From assembly GCA_029747585.1 (NCBI GenBank), contig JAPEVF010000354.1:1-46212 (forward strand): a stretch of DNA of 46,212 nucleotides, in the 5' to 3' direction. The notes under the pieces were generated by a model. It worked only from the letters and a program-made list of their open reading frames with translations, was not told where the DNA came from and searched no databases. The DNA comes from Pleurotus djamor. Taxonomy: Eukaryota > Basidiomycota > Agaricomycetes > Agaricales > Pleurotaceae. Below, in pieces: positions 1-10,955 of the stretch; the first letter of the stretch is position 1, and every line of letters begins with the position of its first letter. Made by a program: the position numbers and the translations under genes.

Positions 1-1
1 A

Positions 2-1988
2 GAGTATATCCTCGATGGTGACTTCTCAGAGGTCCTCGCTGCTGGTCTCGGTGCCGTTTACTCATTACTCCCTACGAAACTCGAATTCAGACCCATTTCC
101 GAATCTGGTCCAACGCCAGATGGTGGCATGGTTATCGGAGATACAGGACCTGAAATGGAAGATGACAAGGAACGACGTGAAGTTGCAAGAGATCAGCGGC
201 GTGCCATGGGCCTCGAGGACGATTCGAATCCGGACTTCAAGTTACGATTAGAACACTTTCTCAAGCTGCTCCAATTCCTCGAGGATGTGTTGAAAAGAAA
301 CGTTGAATCCGACCCCACGGAGTCTGATTCAGAGCCTTCATCCGTTGTTGGAGGCGCTATCGCGCAAAGCATACTTGATGCCACTCGTCGAGTGTTTCTC
401 GAAAACATCCTGTATCCCTCGATCTTGGAATGTTCTGACACCGACGGAAGTGCGGTGGCAGTCATGTCCTACATTGAGGTTATGATTTGCACCTTGCGAG
501 ATGGCAGGCTAGCGGAGCTTCTGGTGTATTTTCTGATGAGCGAGGATAACGATGAATTCAAGTCGCCAGCCAAGGTCCACACCCGGCAATCGTCTGTCGC
601 TCCACCACAGTCTCAGTCTAGTACTTCCGTCAACAAGCAGACCAAGCTGAAAAGACGTAAGAGTAGCGCCATGGTCCTTCTTGAGATGGAGGCCCCCGAG
701 TCCAATCGACCATCGGAGTACTTCACTTCCATGGGCCGATTCACCCTCAAAGACCTATTGCTATCAAATCTACGTTCGTCTTCCCAAGGTGCAGCTACTT
801 CGGCCCTACAATTACTGAACACTCTTCTTGAACGCCATCCCCGACTATGTCAGGAGCGTTTGCTCCTCGTTCTCCCTGACCCCTTCGCAACACGTTTCCC
901 CCATCCATACCCACTATCCCCTTTGCTTCCACAGCCAGACAATGATGACGATGATGACGATGAAGACGACGATGAGGTCTTTACATACCCCGGAGCTAAC
1001 ACAACTGACGTTGTGCATGACAGCTCCCTCGACGTCTTTCCGTTTTCCTCACCCGATACCACATACTCGACACATGAACGTGAAATCAATCTCTACCTTA
1101 CTCTAGTCTCTCGCGTCGATCCATCGCACAGTGCGGATGCCTTCAGCACGAGCTTTAATCATTATCTCCATGATGCCCTCGAATCCATTCAAGCACATCC
1201 AGCGTTTGTATGGGATGTTAGCGATGATGTTCGGAAGCAACTGAAACATCGCATGAATAGCAACGATCCTGTCATATCTCTCGTCCTTGGAACATTGCGC
1301 AAATTCTTTTCCAATACACCTGAGTTGAACATGACGTTGTCTGGTGTATTGGTCTCCCTTGCGATCCATCCAGATTGCTCGCTTGCTGGTTGGCTGACGT
1401 TCGCCACCCCGGAAAATACCTCTGGCCCTCCTGTTGAATCCAGTCGCGAAGTGGAGGATGTTGGATCAGATGGAGACGATAGATCTATTGACTATCGAAT
1501 ACAAGAAGATTTGGCTGCTGAGTCGAATATCCTCCCTGCTTCGCGTATGGACGATAAATCCCGGCCAATAGTCCATGCCATCTTCCAGTCTCTGGTCTCT
1601 CAGCTCGATCGATATCGCCAAATTGTCAATAACTTCGATCAACTACTTCAGCAACGTCGACAGGGGCTTCTTTTCTCTGAAAATCTCAACGACGCACTGA
1701 GCCTTGGCCTCAATGTAGACGAAGCTATCTCGCCTTCTTCACTGCTTCCTACTACCCCTGAAAAGCCCAAGGCCAAGTCTAAATCTGCCGCGTCCTCGTT
1801 CGTCTCATTCCTCACCCCTAGGAAGAAATCCAAGCCTACACCACCCGTTGAATCAAGTGAGCAAGCTGGGTTGAATAAAACGCTTGCCGCAAGCCCCTTT
1901 GGCTCTCATTACCTAGAAACTATCTCCGTAACGGTCGAGCCGTTCATTGCACCATCACCTACGGTGGCATGGCCGACTTCTTCCTCTA
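2..1988 (+). CDS. FHIP / RAI16-like protein (FTS-Hook-FHIP complex subunit), both ends incomplete
   Basis: The frame is open from the second base of the window to the ambiguous bases near 1990, so the 5' end lies outside the window. Recognised as the RAI16-like/FHIP family by the helical N-terminal half, including a segment around 230-540 (LRLEHFLKLLQFLEDVLKRN and the following IAQSILDATRRVFLENILYPS). In other fungi and animals FHIP binds Hook and FTS and links early endosomes to dynein; that role is inferred from the family. An acidic run of Asp/Glu is encoded at about 942-978. The Ser/Pro-rich region before the break (about 1735-1860) leads in homologues to a short helical C-terminal block. 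That block is missing here: the frame runs into the N-containing stretch and stops by chance at 2056. The true C-terminus is therefore probably lost in an assembly join. No intron was needed. Confidence 0.82.
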
Positions 1989-4477
1989 CNAAGTNGAATN
2001 CAGACGNNNANCCAACTCGAGCTCACGTCCACCATCATAGCCCTCGTCATCGCTAATCATGGGCGTAACACTCCCACTAGCGAATCCATCGCCCATATCG
2101 CGGTTCAAGCCGCTCGATGTCCTCTGGTGAGATACCCTCCGGGCTCGTCTGGCATGGAACGTCCTGCTCGCTGTGGCATTCGAGAACAACGGTAAAAGGT
2201 ACCGCTCATCGATAGACTGGAACCACTCCCTGCTATCCTGACTAGGCAACCCTTCAGCACCGCGATTCGATTCGTTCGGCCTTCCGTTTCCATTCTTAGC
2301 ATCTCCACTGACGAATCCATCACTCCGACCTCCCCTTGAAGCATGTCCACCAACCCCTCCAGGGACGGGACCAGTTGCCATCGGTAAGACTTCTCCGACA
2401 TCATCAGAATCGCTATCTGAAGATGCAGCAGAGAATATACCCTGAGGGACGCCCTGAGGAATACCGGGTGATGGTTGATTGTAGGTTTGTGGGTTGTTTT
2501 GATGATGGTTATAATAGTTTCGGTCGGGATAATGGATGCCGATACGACCACGACCACCTCGAGTTAGCGAGGAAGACAGACCGCGGCCGCCAGCGAGGTA
2601 ACTCGGTTCATCGTCGACATATCCGCTCCATCGACCTCTCCTACTGCTCAGCCATCTTGCTGAATCTTCTTCGTCACTACTTGTTGCGGCTTCGTCTTCC
2701 ACTCCGGTCCTGATACCAAGCACCTCCAACATCCGGGCTGTCGTGCCGCCAAACATCACGACAGTTAGGACAACAACAACAAGCACCGTCGTCCTCAACA
2801 TCCCTGCGTTCTTTCCCTTGAACCCAGCAGCCAAGGCGACGCCAACGGCTCCCCTCAACCCAGCCCAAAACAACATCATCTGATAAGAGTGAGGCAACTC
2901 CTCGGAACGTTGTCCACGAACGTGTCGGTGAACAAAGTTGATAGCTTCCGCAAGCGGGAAAACCGCAATGTAACGCGTGAAAACCGCGCTGATTGTAGTG
3001 ATGATGATGAACATCGGCTTGAAGTACGAACTAACTTTTTCGTCTTTGGGCGAGCTTGTGAAGAGTGCCATCCCGAGATAGATGAAGATGAAATTCTCGG
3101 AAAGGCCAGCCAAGGTTTGGAAGATATATTTGGATGCTCTTTGGGTGCGTCTGCTCATTGTATGGTAAGCGTAATGCTTCAGGGTGATTCCACAGAACAA
3201 TAGGGCTACAATGCCGGACATGGAGATGTTGCTCATGGAGAGACCATTGGAGAAGAAGTAGCAGGTGTAAGCTGCCAAGGCGACAAGAGAGGTTTCGAGA
3301 TGGGTGTAGAGGCGAAGATACGAGTGCTTGAGGAGGAGCGACGTGAGGAGGCCAAAGGCCACACCGATGGCGAGTGAGATGGAGAACGACACCAAGAAGA
3401 GGCCGATTCCGTGGAATACAGACCCCAAGTGGAAGTCCATCTCCGTGCCATGAAAGTGGGATAGAGTTCTGTGACATCCAATATTGAGCAATGGTATTCA
3501 GCAGTAAATAGATAAAAGACACTTACTCATACATGACGATACTGACGGCGTCATTGAGCAAACTCTCGCCGAAGATGACGCTATAGAGTTTTGGGTCGAC
3601 CTGAAAAGTCTCAATCAGGGCCTTCAGTGGCGGAAGGGCTTGTTCTCACTTTATATTGGTTGAAGATGGCCAGGATAGTTACTGGGTCGGTGGCGGACAA
3701 AGTTGAGCCGAAGATCAAACATTCTATGAGGCTAAGATCTAAGGACTCGAGACCGAGGAACGAATAAATGTATACCAGTAAGCTATTCATACAGCCATCA
3801 GCAAAGGAACAGGAACACCGTTACTCTCAGTTGTATCACTCACCCGATGCCCATAGCTGACACAAATGTCCCAGCGAAAGCAAAGGTGAGAATTGACCCG
3901 AAATTTCGGAAGAAGTTCTCTTGCTTCAGTTCATATCCTGAGTTCAGGATGATCGGGGGGAGGAGAAGGTTNAAAAAAGATGGTGTGTTTGAAGGTCTAG
4001 GATGCGAGTCAGAAGTTACGAAGGAATATTGGGACTTCGGAGATGATGTGAAGCTCTGTTCAAGCGTGTACATCAACGCGAACACGTATGTGACTGCGGT
4101 TGCGGCTGCGGAGTGCGCGCCGCGTCCACACCGCCCATGCCGCACAGAGAGACGTAGAGCCACCTGGTAGGACTCCTTGCTACTCGGACGATTGTACTCA
4201 CGAGCATATCCCTAATCATTCCTCCCGGTGCTAGTCTGATCATCATCCCAACGACCATACCAGCGACGATAGACACCAGCGTCTCATGTACAGCTCGTAT
4301 CTTCTTAATTTGAAGATAGTAAGACGTCCATAGCGAAATTATCAAGAGTATGCAAACAAGGAATAGCGACCAGGATGAATAGAATTCCTCTTCTTCGGCT
4401 ATTGGTTCTTGCGTCGGTATGGGAGGGCTGCGGGCAGTGAGCGAGCCGGCTATGTTTTCGAGAATGGCTGAAGACAT
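1986..4477 (-). CDS. NHX-type sodium/proton exchanger (cation:proton antiporter 1 family)
   Basis: Exons 4477-4202, 3996-3844, 3782-3650, 3600-3527 and 3468-1986, all with GT..AG introns. The protein is about 700 residues with roughly ten to twelve hydrophobic segments. NHX signatures seen: [15 protein letters not shown] (where inhibitor binding maps in relatives), [17 protein letters not shown] with the ATDP ion-site motif, [16 protein letters not shown], and [14 protein letters not shown]. Family members exchange Na+ or K+ for H+ across endosomal or vacuolar membranes. The long cytoplasmic tail is Ser-, Gly- and Asp-rich. Exon 2 needs the N at 3972 removed; it then reads TFKHTIFFN directly after exon 1, matching the family. 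The C-terminus ends at a TAG inside the N run, so the last residues are unreliable. It converges on the FHIP gene. Confidence 0.88.
1990..2012. other. Cluster of ambiguous bases, probable assembly join
   Basis: N characters are scattered over about 23 bases between two convergent genes. Both reading frames run through this stretch into unlikely C-termini and overlap by about 70 bases. The FHIP frame also lacks the C-terminal block expected for the family. This fits two contig ends laid over each other, with sequence missing or collapsed. Confidence 0.6.
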
Positions 4478-5028
4478 ATATTGTACGCGTCAGCGATGTC
4501 TGAGCTGGAAGCGAGCAGTGTTGAAGGAATGCAGCGGTTTAACGGAGGGGGATAATAACTGGGTCGCCGTAACCAAGGCGAGAGCGTCGAGACGCGAAGC
4601 GAGCGCAATGGCAGAGAGGGTGCACAGTTCGTTGAGTACGCTGAGGGCGACGGCGAGAGAGTCGAGTCGGACGCTGTGGTCGGCGACGTTGATTGAACGT
4701 TGACGACCTTCTCAGCCTCTGGAGCGCTGAGTGTGATCGCAGACCATTTCCCACGGTCATGCAGGGTCATTTGGCACTCCTGCGTGCCTCCCCTAAGAAC
4801 CTCCTATGGATCTTCCTGACATACCCGTTATGTCACTGTAGCATTCCCATGTTGCTCCCATGAAACTTTTGTAAGGTTTAGCCACTATAACAAAGGGAGG
4901 GAAAATATTATACCCCAAGCTACAATGTGCGCAAGGTCGTAGCCTTGGTCGCCATTAATAGTTTTACAAGTTACACACAAGAAAGCATGCATATCTACGT
5001 CCACCGCCTAGATCAATAGTGTTGGGGC

Positions 5029-6681
5029 CTACCGAATGATACAAGAAGCGAAGCTCGGTTGCTTCTTCAACTCTTTCCTCTTCCCCCATACTTCATACAC
5101 TTTTAGTTTATTCTCCCCCGGCATCGAGAACACCATCTTCGTACCCGTGGGGTTGATGCACCCACCAGCAATCCCATTTTGCTCCAAAGCAATGGTCTGG
5201 GTGGTGATGTGCCGGAGCATGGGCAAGGAATGAACATTGATGGTGTTCCCAGTGTTCCCGCGTCGGACAGGGTGTGGGGATGGTTCGGCCGCGCTGGAGG
5301 ATGGATCCGACGCGTCACTTGGGCCCGGACCATGCGTGCTGAGTAGCTCTTGACATTCGGTGGAGAAATAGAGACCAGTGACTTGAGAGTCGACCTCGAT
5401 CTTTCCGGGATTGGCGGCGTTGGAGACAGGATCGTTGTGAGCCGAGAGAGGGTTGCTGCCTGGTGGCGGCAACTTGACATCCCACAGACGGATGACACCT
5501 TTACCACTGTCCATAGAGTCACCCGTCACAAGCAGTTTGGGTTTCCAGGGACACCATGTCAAGGCCTAGGCAAAAATAATTAAGAGACATGAATCTCGGA
5601 AGAAGGAACGATGCACTCACTGTGATGGATCCCTCATGCGAGATCTTCTTCCTGCGTTGAACAAACTCTCCCGTATCGAGCGGGGTTCGACCACGCGCAT
5701 CCCAGCAGTAGACATTTCCGCTAGAATCACCGCTAGCGTAGAGTCTACCGTCCACGTTCCAAGCTAGCTGTGTGATAGTGGCTTGATGTCTGGTCACTTT
5801 CTTCACTTGTTCCTTCATTTTCGTCGCCGGAGAGATGCGTGTGTCAAAGTGGCGGATGCCGCCCTTGGGGCTACCCACACTCAACACAGCACCGTGCCAG
5901 CCCATAGAGGTGACACCCTTCGTGCTGAATTGCAGCGTCTTCGTTTTCGTGCTGATATCCCAGAGCTGGACGGTCCCCGTCGAAGTTCCGAGAGCCAGGA
6001 CGTTCGGAGAGTCCACACGACAGCTCATCGCAGTCAAGTCGCCGAGCTTGTCATTAAACTTGCATAACTGGGGGGCGGCATCGTCAGCAGCAGCCATATT
6101 CTTGTAATGCACGCGACTGCCACGCGGAAAGAATAAAAGGTTGTCATTCGACCAGAGCATGGGCAGTGACGTAACTCGGCCTTCGGCGGGGGTCGTTGGT
6201 GGCGCGAAGTCGACGACGACTCTGGTTTCACGGAAATAATGTTTGGCAGAGAAGGCCGAGTATATGTAATTCGAAGTGATGGGCGCCGGTGTCGCTGCGC
6301 GAGACGTGGAGGTTGTTTCGGTTAAGGCGGGGGAAGCAAACCGCTTCATGGTGAATCTATCTTCTGCATCATAGTAGATGGGTGGTGTATCCGAGCGAGT
6401 GGATATAAAGCTGGCTGAAGAGACTCTGCGCAGCGATTGTGATCTAGGGAACCTTAGGGCCTCACTTCGGATGGATGCCTGTGGAGATACCATACATCAG
6501 CAAGAAAGATATACGTAGCACCGAAGTCGATCCATACCGAAGATACATCAAGACTTGAAGTCGAGCCGAAGCTCATGTCCCTCCGTAGGCGTTTAGTGGA
6601 GTCACCATAGAACGAGTCATCGTCGAAGGTGGACGACAGGGTGCGCTTGCGCAAGCTACTCGAGTAATCGATGGTGCTCAT
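5029..6681 (-). CDS. Cdc20/Fizzy-family WD40 protein, probable APC/C activator
   Basis: Exons 6681-6538, 6478-5621 and 5565-5029 give 512 residues; introns of 59 and 55 nt have GT..AG ends. The start at 6681 (MSTIDYSSS) was chosen over an in-frame ATG at 6762 because the upstream extension is not family-like. From about residue 160 the protein is a WD40 propeller (VQLWDIS, HFDTR, VYCWDARGR, VIRLWDVK). It ends in Ile-Arg, the IR tail by which Cdc20/Cdh1/Ama1 proteins dock on APC/C. The expected C-box (DRFIP type) is degenerate: residues about 88-93 read DRFTMK. Family members present substrates to the ubiquitin ligase during mitosis or meiosis. A divergent or meiosis-specific activator (Ama1/Mfr1-like) is possible; which paralogue is not decided from sequence alone. 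Confidence 0.75.
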
Positions 6682-7895
6682 GGTAGTAGAAGAAAGTGAA
6701 ATAGGAACAGGTTGACTATCATGTGCAAGGTGGATGTCTGAAGCAACCTCGTCCTGCCACATGCGCCGGAAATTTACGTATATTTGGGCGTTACTCGACG
6801 CGTTGTCACGCTGTCACGCCTGCTTCTAATTACTTCCTCGTAGCACCATGGCTCGACGCGCATCAATCTTTTGCTCTCATCCGTTGTATTTCCTTCAAAA
6901 TGGTACTGTAATGCGCGTTGGAACTGTGGAACTCTCGAATATAATGCGATTTAATTTATTCGCGTGGCTTTCGCAGCCAATAGGGAGTTTGACACCTCGT
7001 AGGTACCGCTTTGACCGGTGCGGAAAATTCTGATGGTATCGCCTCATGTACGCTCATTCTACGCCGTATGTACGTACAAGCAGGTGATGGACCGGGAACT
7101 CACTGAGGTGACCTTCTATAGCGATTTCCTGCGCGTTCTATAGGTTGCTCCGGATATACTATCCCTTGTAAATTTAATTTACCGAGGGACAGCAAGGGCA
7201 AATCCTCTCCGAAATCTGTCAAATTTCTGATATTCCTGATGATATTAGGTTCTGTCTTGCGCATTCCGATGAGTTCGTTTTTGAGGGATGGGTGCGGCTT
7301 TGATGTGGGCGAGAGTAACCACGATTGGCGTGCATCCAAGAGGTTCTAGTACTGTAGGTCATTAGGCTTTAAGTCTAGACCACTTGGAAGTAGTATCTAC
7401 TCATCAATTCCTATTCCCATCTGACTAGAGGCCAACCATGAAAGTTGCATGCCTACGAGTATGCCTGGTTCGGATCAGCCATCCATCTCGGTACTCCGGC
7501 GTAATCTTTGGAGCGGGGACTATCCCTGTCGAGTCGAGAGGACACGGTTGAAAACGAGGATGTTGGAAAATCGCGTCCTCAGAAATCTTGACGTTTTTAG
7601 GAGGCTCTCCCTTTTCTACCCCTTTCTAACCAGTAAATCGAAGAATTACTCTTTGTGCCTAATAGCAATGTATCCCAGTTGGCTCTTGATATGATGGTGG
7701 CTCTCGCGAGCTCCCGACCATCGTGCATGTCGAATCTGGCAGGCATACCCTGAGATCAATTCATACATTGTCAATAAGAGTCTCTTAGGAGACATTCTCC
7801 TGTGTCATAGGACTCGCGCCAAGCAAGTACAAATAACGCGTAGCGCGAAGTGTGACAGCGTGACTGCATCACACCCTTCCTCCTCGACCTCTGCG
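6682..7895. promoter_or_regulatory. Divergent intergenic region between the APC/C activator and Mcm10
   Basis: About 1.2 kb with no convincing gene; all frames give short unrecognised peptides. It must hold both promoters. Two MluI cell-cycle-box-like ACGCGT sites occur, at 6798-6803 and 7836-7841. The second is followed by TAGCGCGAA, whose complement TTCGCGCTA resembles an E2F/SBF site, about 50 bases before the Mcm10 ATG. ACGCGT occurs elsewhere in this window too, so the sites are suggestive only. Confidence 0.4.
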
Positions 7896-10228
7896 ATGGA
7901 ATCCGCGACAAGCCGTGTAGAAAATGAGAAGCGAAAGCGAGAAGAGCTGACGAAGAAGATTGCAATGCTCCAGGGCGAGCTAGAAAAGCTCCCTGGTGTG
8001 CCCGTGGCAGCCCCAGCTTCTCCACGACGGACGACACCAGAGCCTACTTTGCTGGCACCTGCAACCCCGTCTCCTAGTGGGCATATCTTCACCACGATGG
8101 CTTGTATATCTCCGCTGATACGTATGCTTAGAGAAGAAGCGGAAGATTTCGCATCATAATGAACGACCTACACTTCCGCCCATGAACACGGCCACTGCTC
8201 GTCCCAAACCTTCTATCAAGTCATCCGCGCAGCACCTACCGCCGAAGGCTGGGCCTTCTAATTTTTTGAGCCGACTCAAGAACGTCAATCAGACTGACAA
8301 AGACGACGATACGAACGAAGAAACGGTCTCTCGAACGAACGCATTCTCTGACAGACCCCAACCTTTTGGTGGAGAGACACGAGATCAGGACTTGGCTATC
8401 ATTCAGGACTTTAAAGTCGGACCTTATGAACATAAAGCACCCTTTGACGACCCCCACTTTGAGGCTTTGGAACCGCACTCTGGGATTCGGCTTTCGTGCG
8501 TTCATTTCTTCATTGACTCCCATTTCACCCAAGCTGTAACGTGTTATAGATCTCGCATTGTTCCCCATGAAGATATTCAAGATCATCTACGTGGACGTGT
8601 CTACCTTTCCCCCTCGCAACTCTACTCGTGTGTACGCTTGATGCCAGACAAGATGGCCTACGACGTACCCGTTCCAGGTGATTGGATAACCATTGCCGTA
8701 GTGGCCGAACGCGGACCTATCAAATTCTCCAAGGCTCCTGTTACTGTTAACGATGACGAAACTGATGGACCTCGAGGGAAGGATAAAGGCAAGGGGAAAG
8801 GGAAGGAAACCGAATCGTCGAAACCGTCGGGCAAGAAATATGTAAATATCAAGTTGATCGACTTTGGAGCGAGGTCGAAATCGTCGTCTGGCTCGTCGAA
8901 ACGTGCTATCCGTGGAGATGCGCTGTTGACGTTGCTGCTTTTCGAAGCGGATACATTCGATTTGGTGGCCAAAGGGGATGACGATGGCGTGGTCAGTGGG
9001 AGGATGGAGAAGGTCTACCGAGGTGGGAGTTGCGGCGCCTTCGAAGCCATGTCGAAAGTCAAGGAGGGGGACGTGATTGCGCTTCTCAATCCGAAGATTC
9101 TGAAACCGTTCCAGGTGAGGCCTTTTGCCTGCTATTTACTCAATGATGTCCTAATGACGAATGCTGAAATCAAGCGAAGCAATGATACGCCTCATCCTGT
9201 GAATAACGTTCTTGCTGTAACGCCTTCTTCTGCCTCCTCTATTCTCGTCCTCGGTCGGTCCAAGGATCTCGGAATGTGTACCGTGGTGAAGAGGGATGGC
9301 AAACCATGTGGATCATGGTGTGATAAACGCGTCAGCGAAGTTTGCGAGTTCCACGTTCAAACGGCCGTTGAACGGCGCAGAGCCAGCAGGCCCGAATTCA
9401 GCGCAGGGTAAATTTATCAAATTTCAGTTAGACTTCTCTAACACTGGATAACTAGGACGTCGGGTATGTCATCTTCGGCCGTCGCCAAGCGTCCATCGTA
9501 CGATCCTGCTCGTCAGTGGGGATTGGCACCTACGACGTCGGCTAGCACGGTTACGACGTTCTCTAATCCCACATACGTCGTCTCGGGGCACGTCGTCTCT
9601 TCTGTCTCTGATAACATTGGGCGGGAAGGACAAGCCAAGGCTCAGAGGCAGGCTCAAGCTCTGGCCGCAGATAAAGCGCTGAAAAATTTACTCAAAAAAG
9701 ACATCGAAGGCATGAAGGCCGTTATGGCTGCCCGCGAGGCAGGATTGGGATTGGGATCTCGAAAGGCAGGCAAGGTTCGGAGGCCGTGTAAACGAGATCC
9801 ACCAGATGAGGACCCCGCAAACGAGGCAGAACAGCGAGAAGAATCACGCCCACCACCTGCGAAGAAGCAAGCGTACTCAGCAGAGGTTATCAAGCAACTT
9901 GGGTTTGATCCCGTGGCGAAGTTCACTCAAAAGAGAGAAGTTGGGAGTGTTAACGCTAAGGTAGGGAGATGGTCCCCCCGCTATTGAATTGGATCTTGGC
10001 TGATTTCACCCCAAACAGCTTGAAGCATTGGCGAACCTTCAGACAACGAGGATGTCCAGAGGGATTGAGCTCGGACCGAAACCAGGGGTGAAGCATCGAA
10101 CCAGCGTTCGAGCTCCTATCGAAACTACACGCCTCCCGCAGGTGGATTTAGACGTGGACTTGGATTCAGAGTCGGACAAGGGCGACGATGAGCTAGGTAG
10201 CGGCATGATTGACTTGGACGACTTATAA
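7896..10228 (+). CDS. mcm10: DNA replication factor Mcm10
   Basis: Exons 7896-8076, 8132-9114, 9175-9407, 9456-9960 and 10019-10228 sum to 703 residues in frame. The N-terminus has a charged coiled coil (about residues 8-30). The centre carries the Mcm10 OB-fold region. Next comes the family CCCH zinc finger: Cys423, Cys433, Cys445 and His448 with spacing C-x9-C-x11-C-x2-H. The tail contains YDPARQWGLAP and LGFDPVAKF blocks typical of fungal Mcm10 and an acidic C-terminus. Mcm10 binds MCM and DNA polymerase alpha and activates the CMG helicase at origins. The start is the first ATG in frame; the more upstream codon at 7860 is GTG. The second intron (9115-9174) is 60 nt, has no in-frame stop and uses an AAG acceptor. 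Oriented divergently from the APC/C activator. Confidence 0.92.
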
Positions 10229-10955
10229 AAGGGGCTGGCTCCTATATCGGAGTTGCGGAGTTTTACTTTGGATAATGGATAATTGGATTTCGTGAAATTT
10301 TCCGTCGCTTCCCTTCCTTCAAAATCTCATCCATCGTCGAACGTTGAACGTTGATTCCACCATTGTGCAGTAAGTGTCTATTTCCTGCAAACAAAGGGTT
10401 GATGTTACAACATTATACCATACTTTACCACATTCCGAATACAAACTGTGGAACACTTAATCGATTTCAGCCTTGTCTGACCTTTTCTCGTCGATTTTTT
10501 TTTCACGAATCTGTTCTGACCTGATTTTTCTTTCCTTAGAATCTTTTGATCGCGATTTGTGCAATTGATTGGTGAGTCTGGTTCCTTGCTGCTTGATGGT
10601 GTTGGCGCGTAGACTGGGGGATGAGATTTTTTCGATGGGCGGACATATTGCATCCTGGCCATACCAAAGTCTCCCGGTGTACAATGTGGAGGCGGTCAGG
10701 GTGCTTGCTGAAATGCATCGAGTAGCTGANTTTTTTTTTTCTTTTCTCGTATTGCTCATCTTTGCCTTGTTCCCCATCTAACTGACGTACCTTGCAGTTA
10801 TTGACTAGGTACGCGTTCAACTCGATCGTTAAATCAATCCCTTTTTTGTATACCATGAGATGCGTAATAAATATCTGCTGCACTCCTCGGGGCAGTGTGA
10901 ACATAAGCAATAGTATTGGCCAATTCGCACAATCGCATGGGCAATCGTTTCCAAG
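10229..10955. other. Intergenic region between convergent genes
   Basis: About 730 bases between the stops of Mcm10 and the O-methyltransferase; no gene seen. AT-rich with homopolymer T runs, as expected for 3' UTRs. Contains an isolated N at 10730 beside a T run and a small tandem echo, GAACGTTGAACGTTGA, near 10339-10354. Confidence 0.6.
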
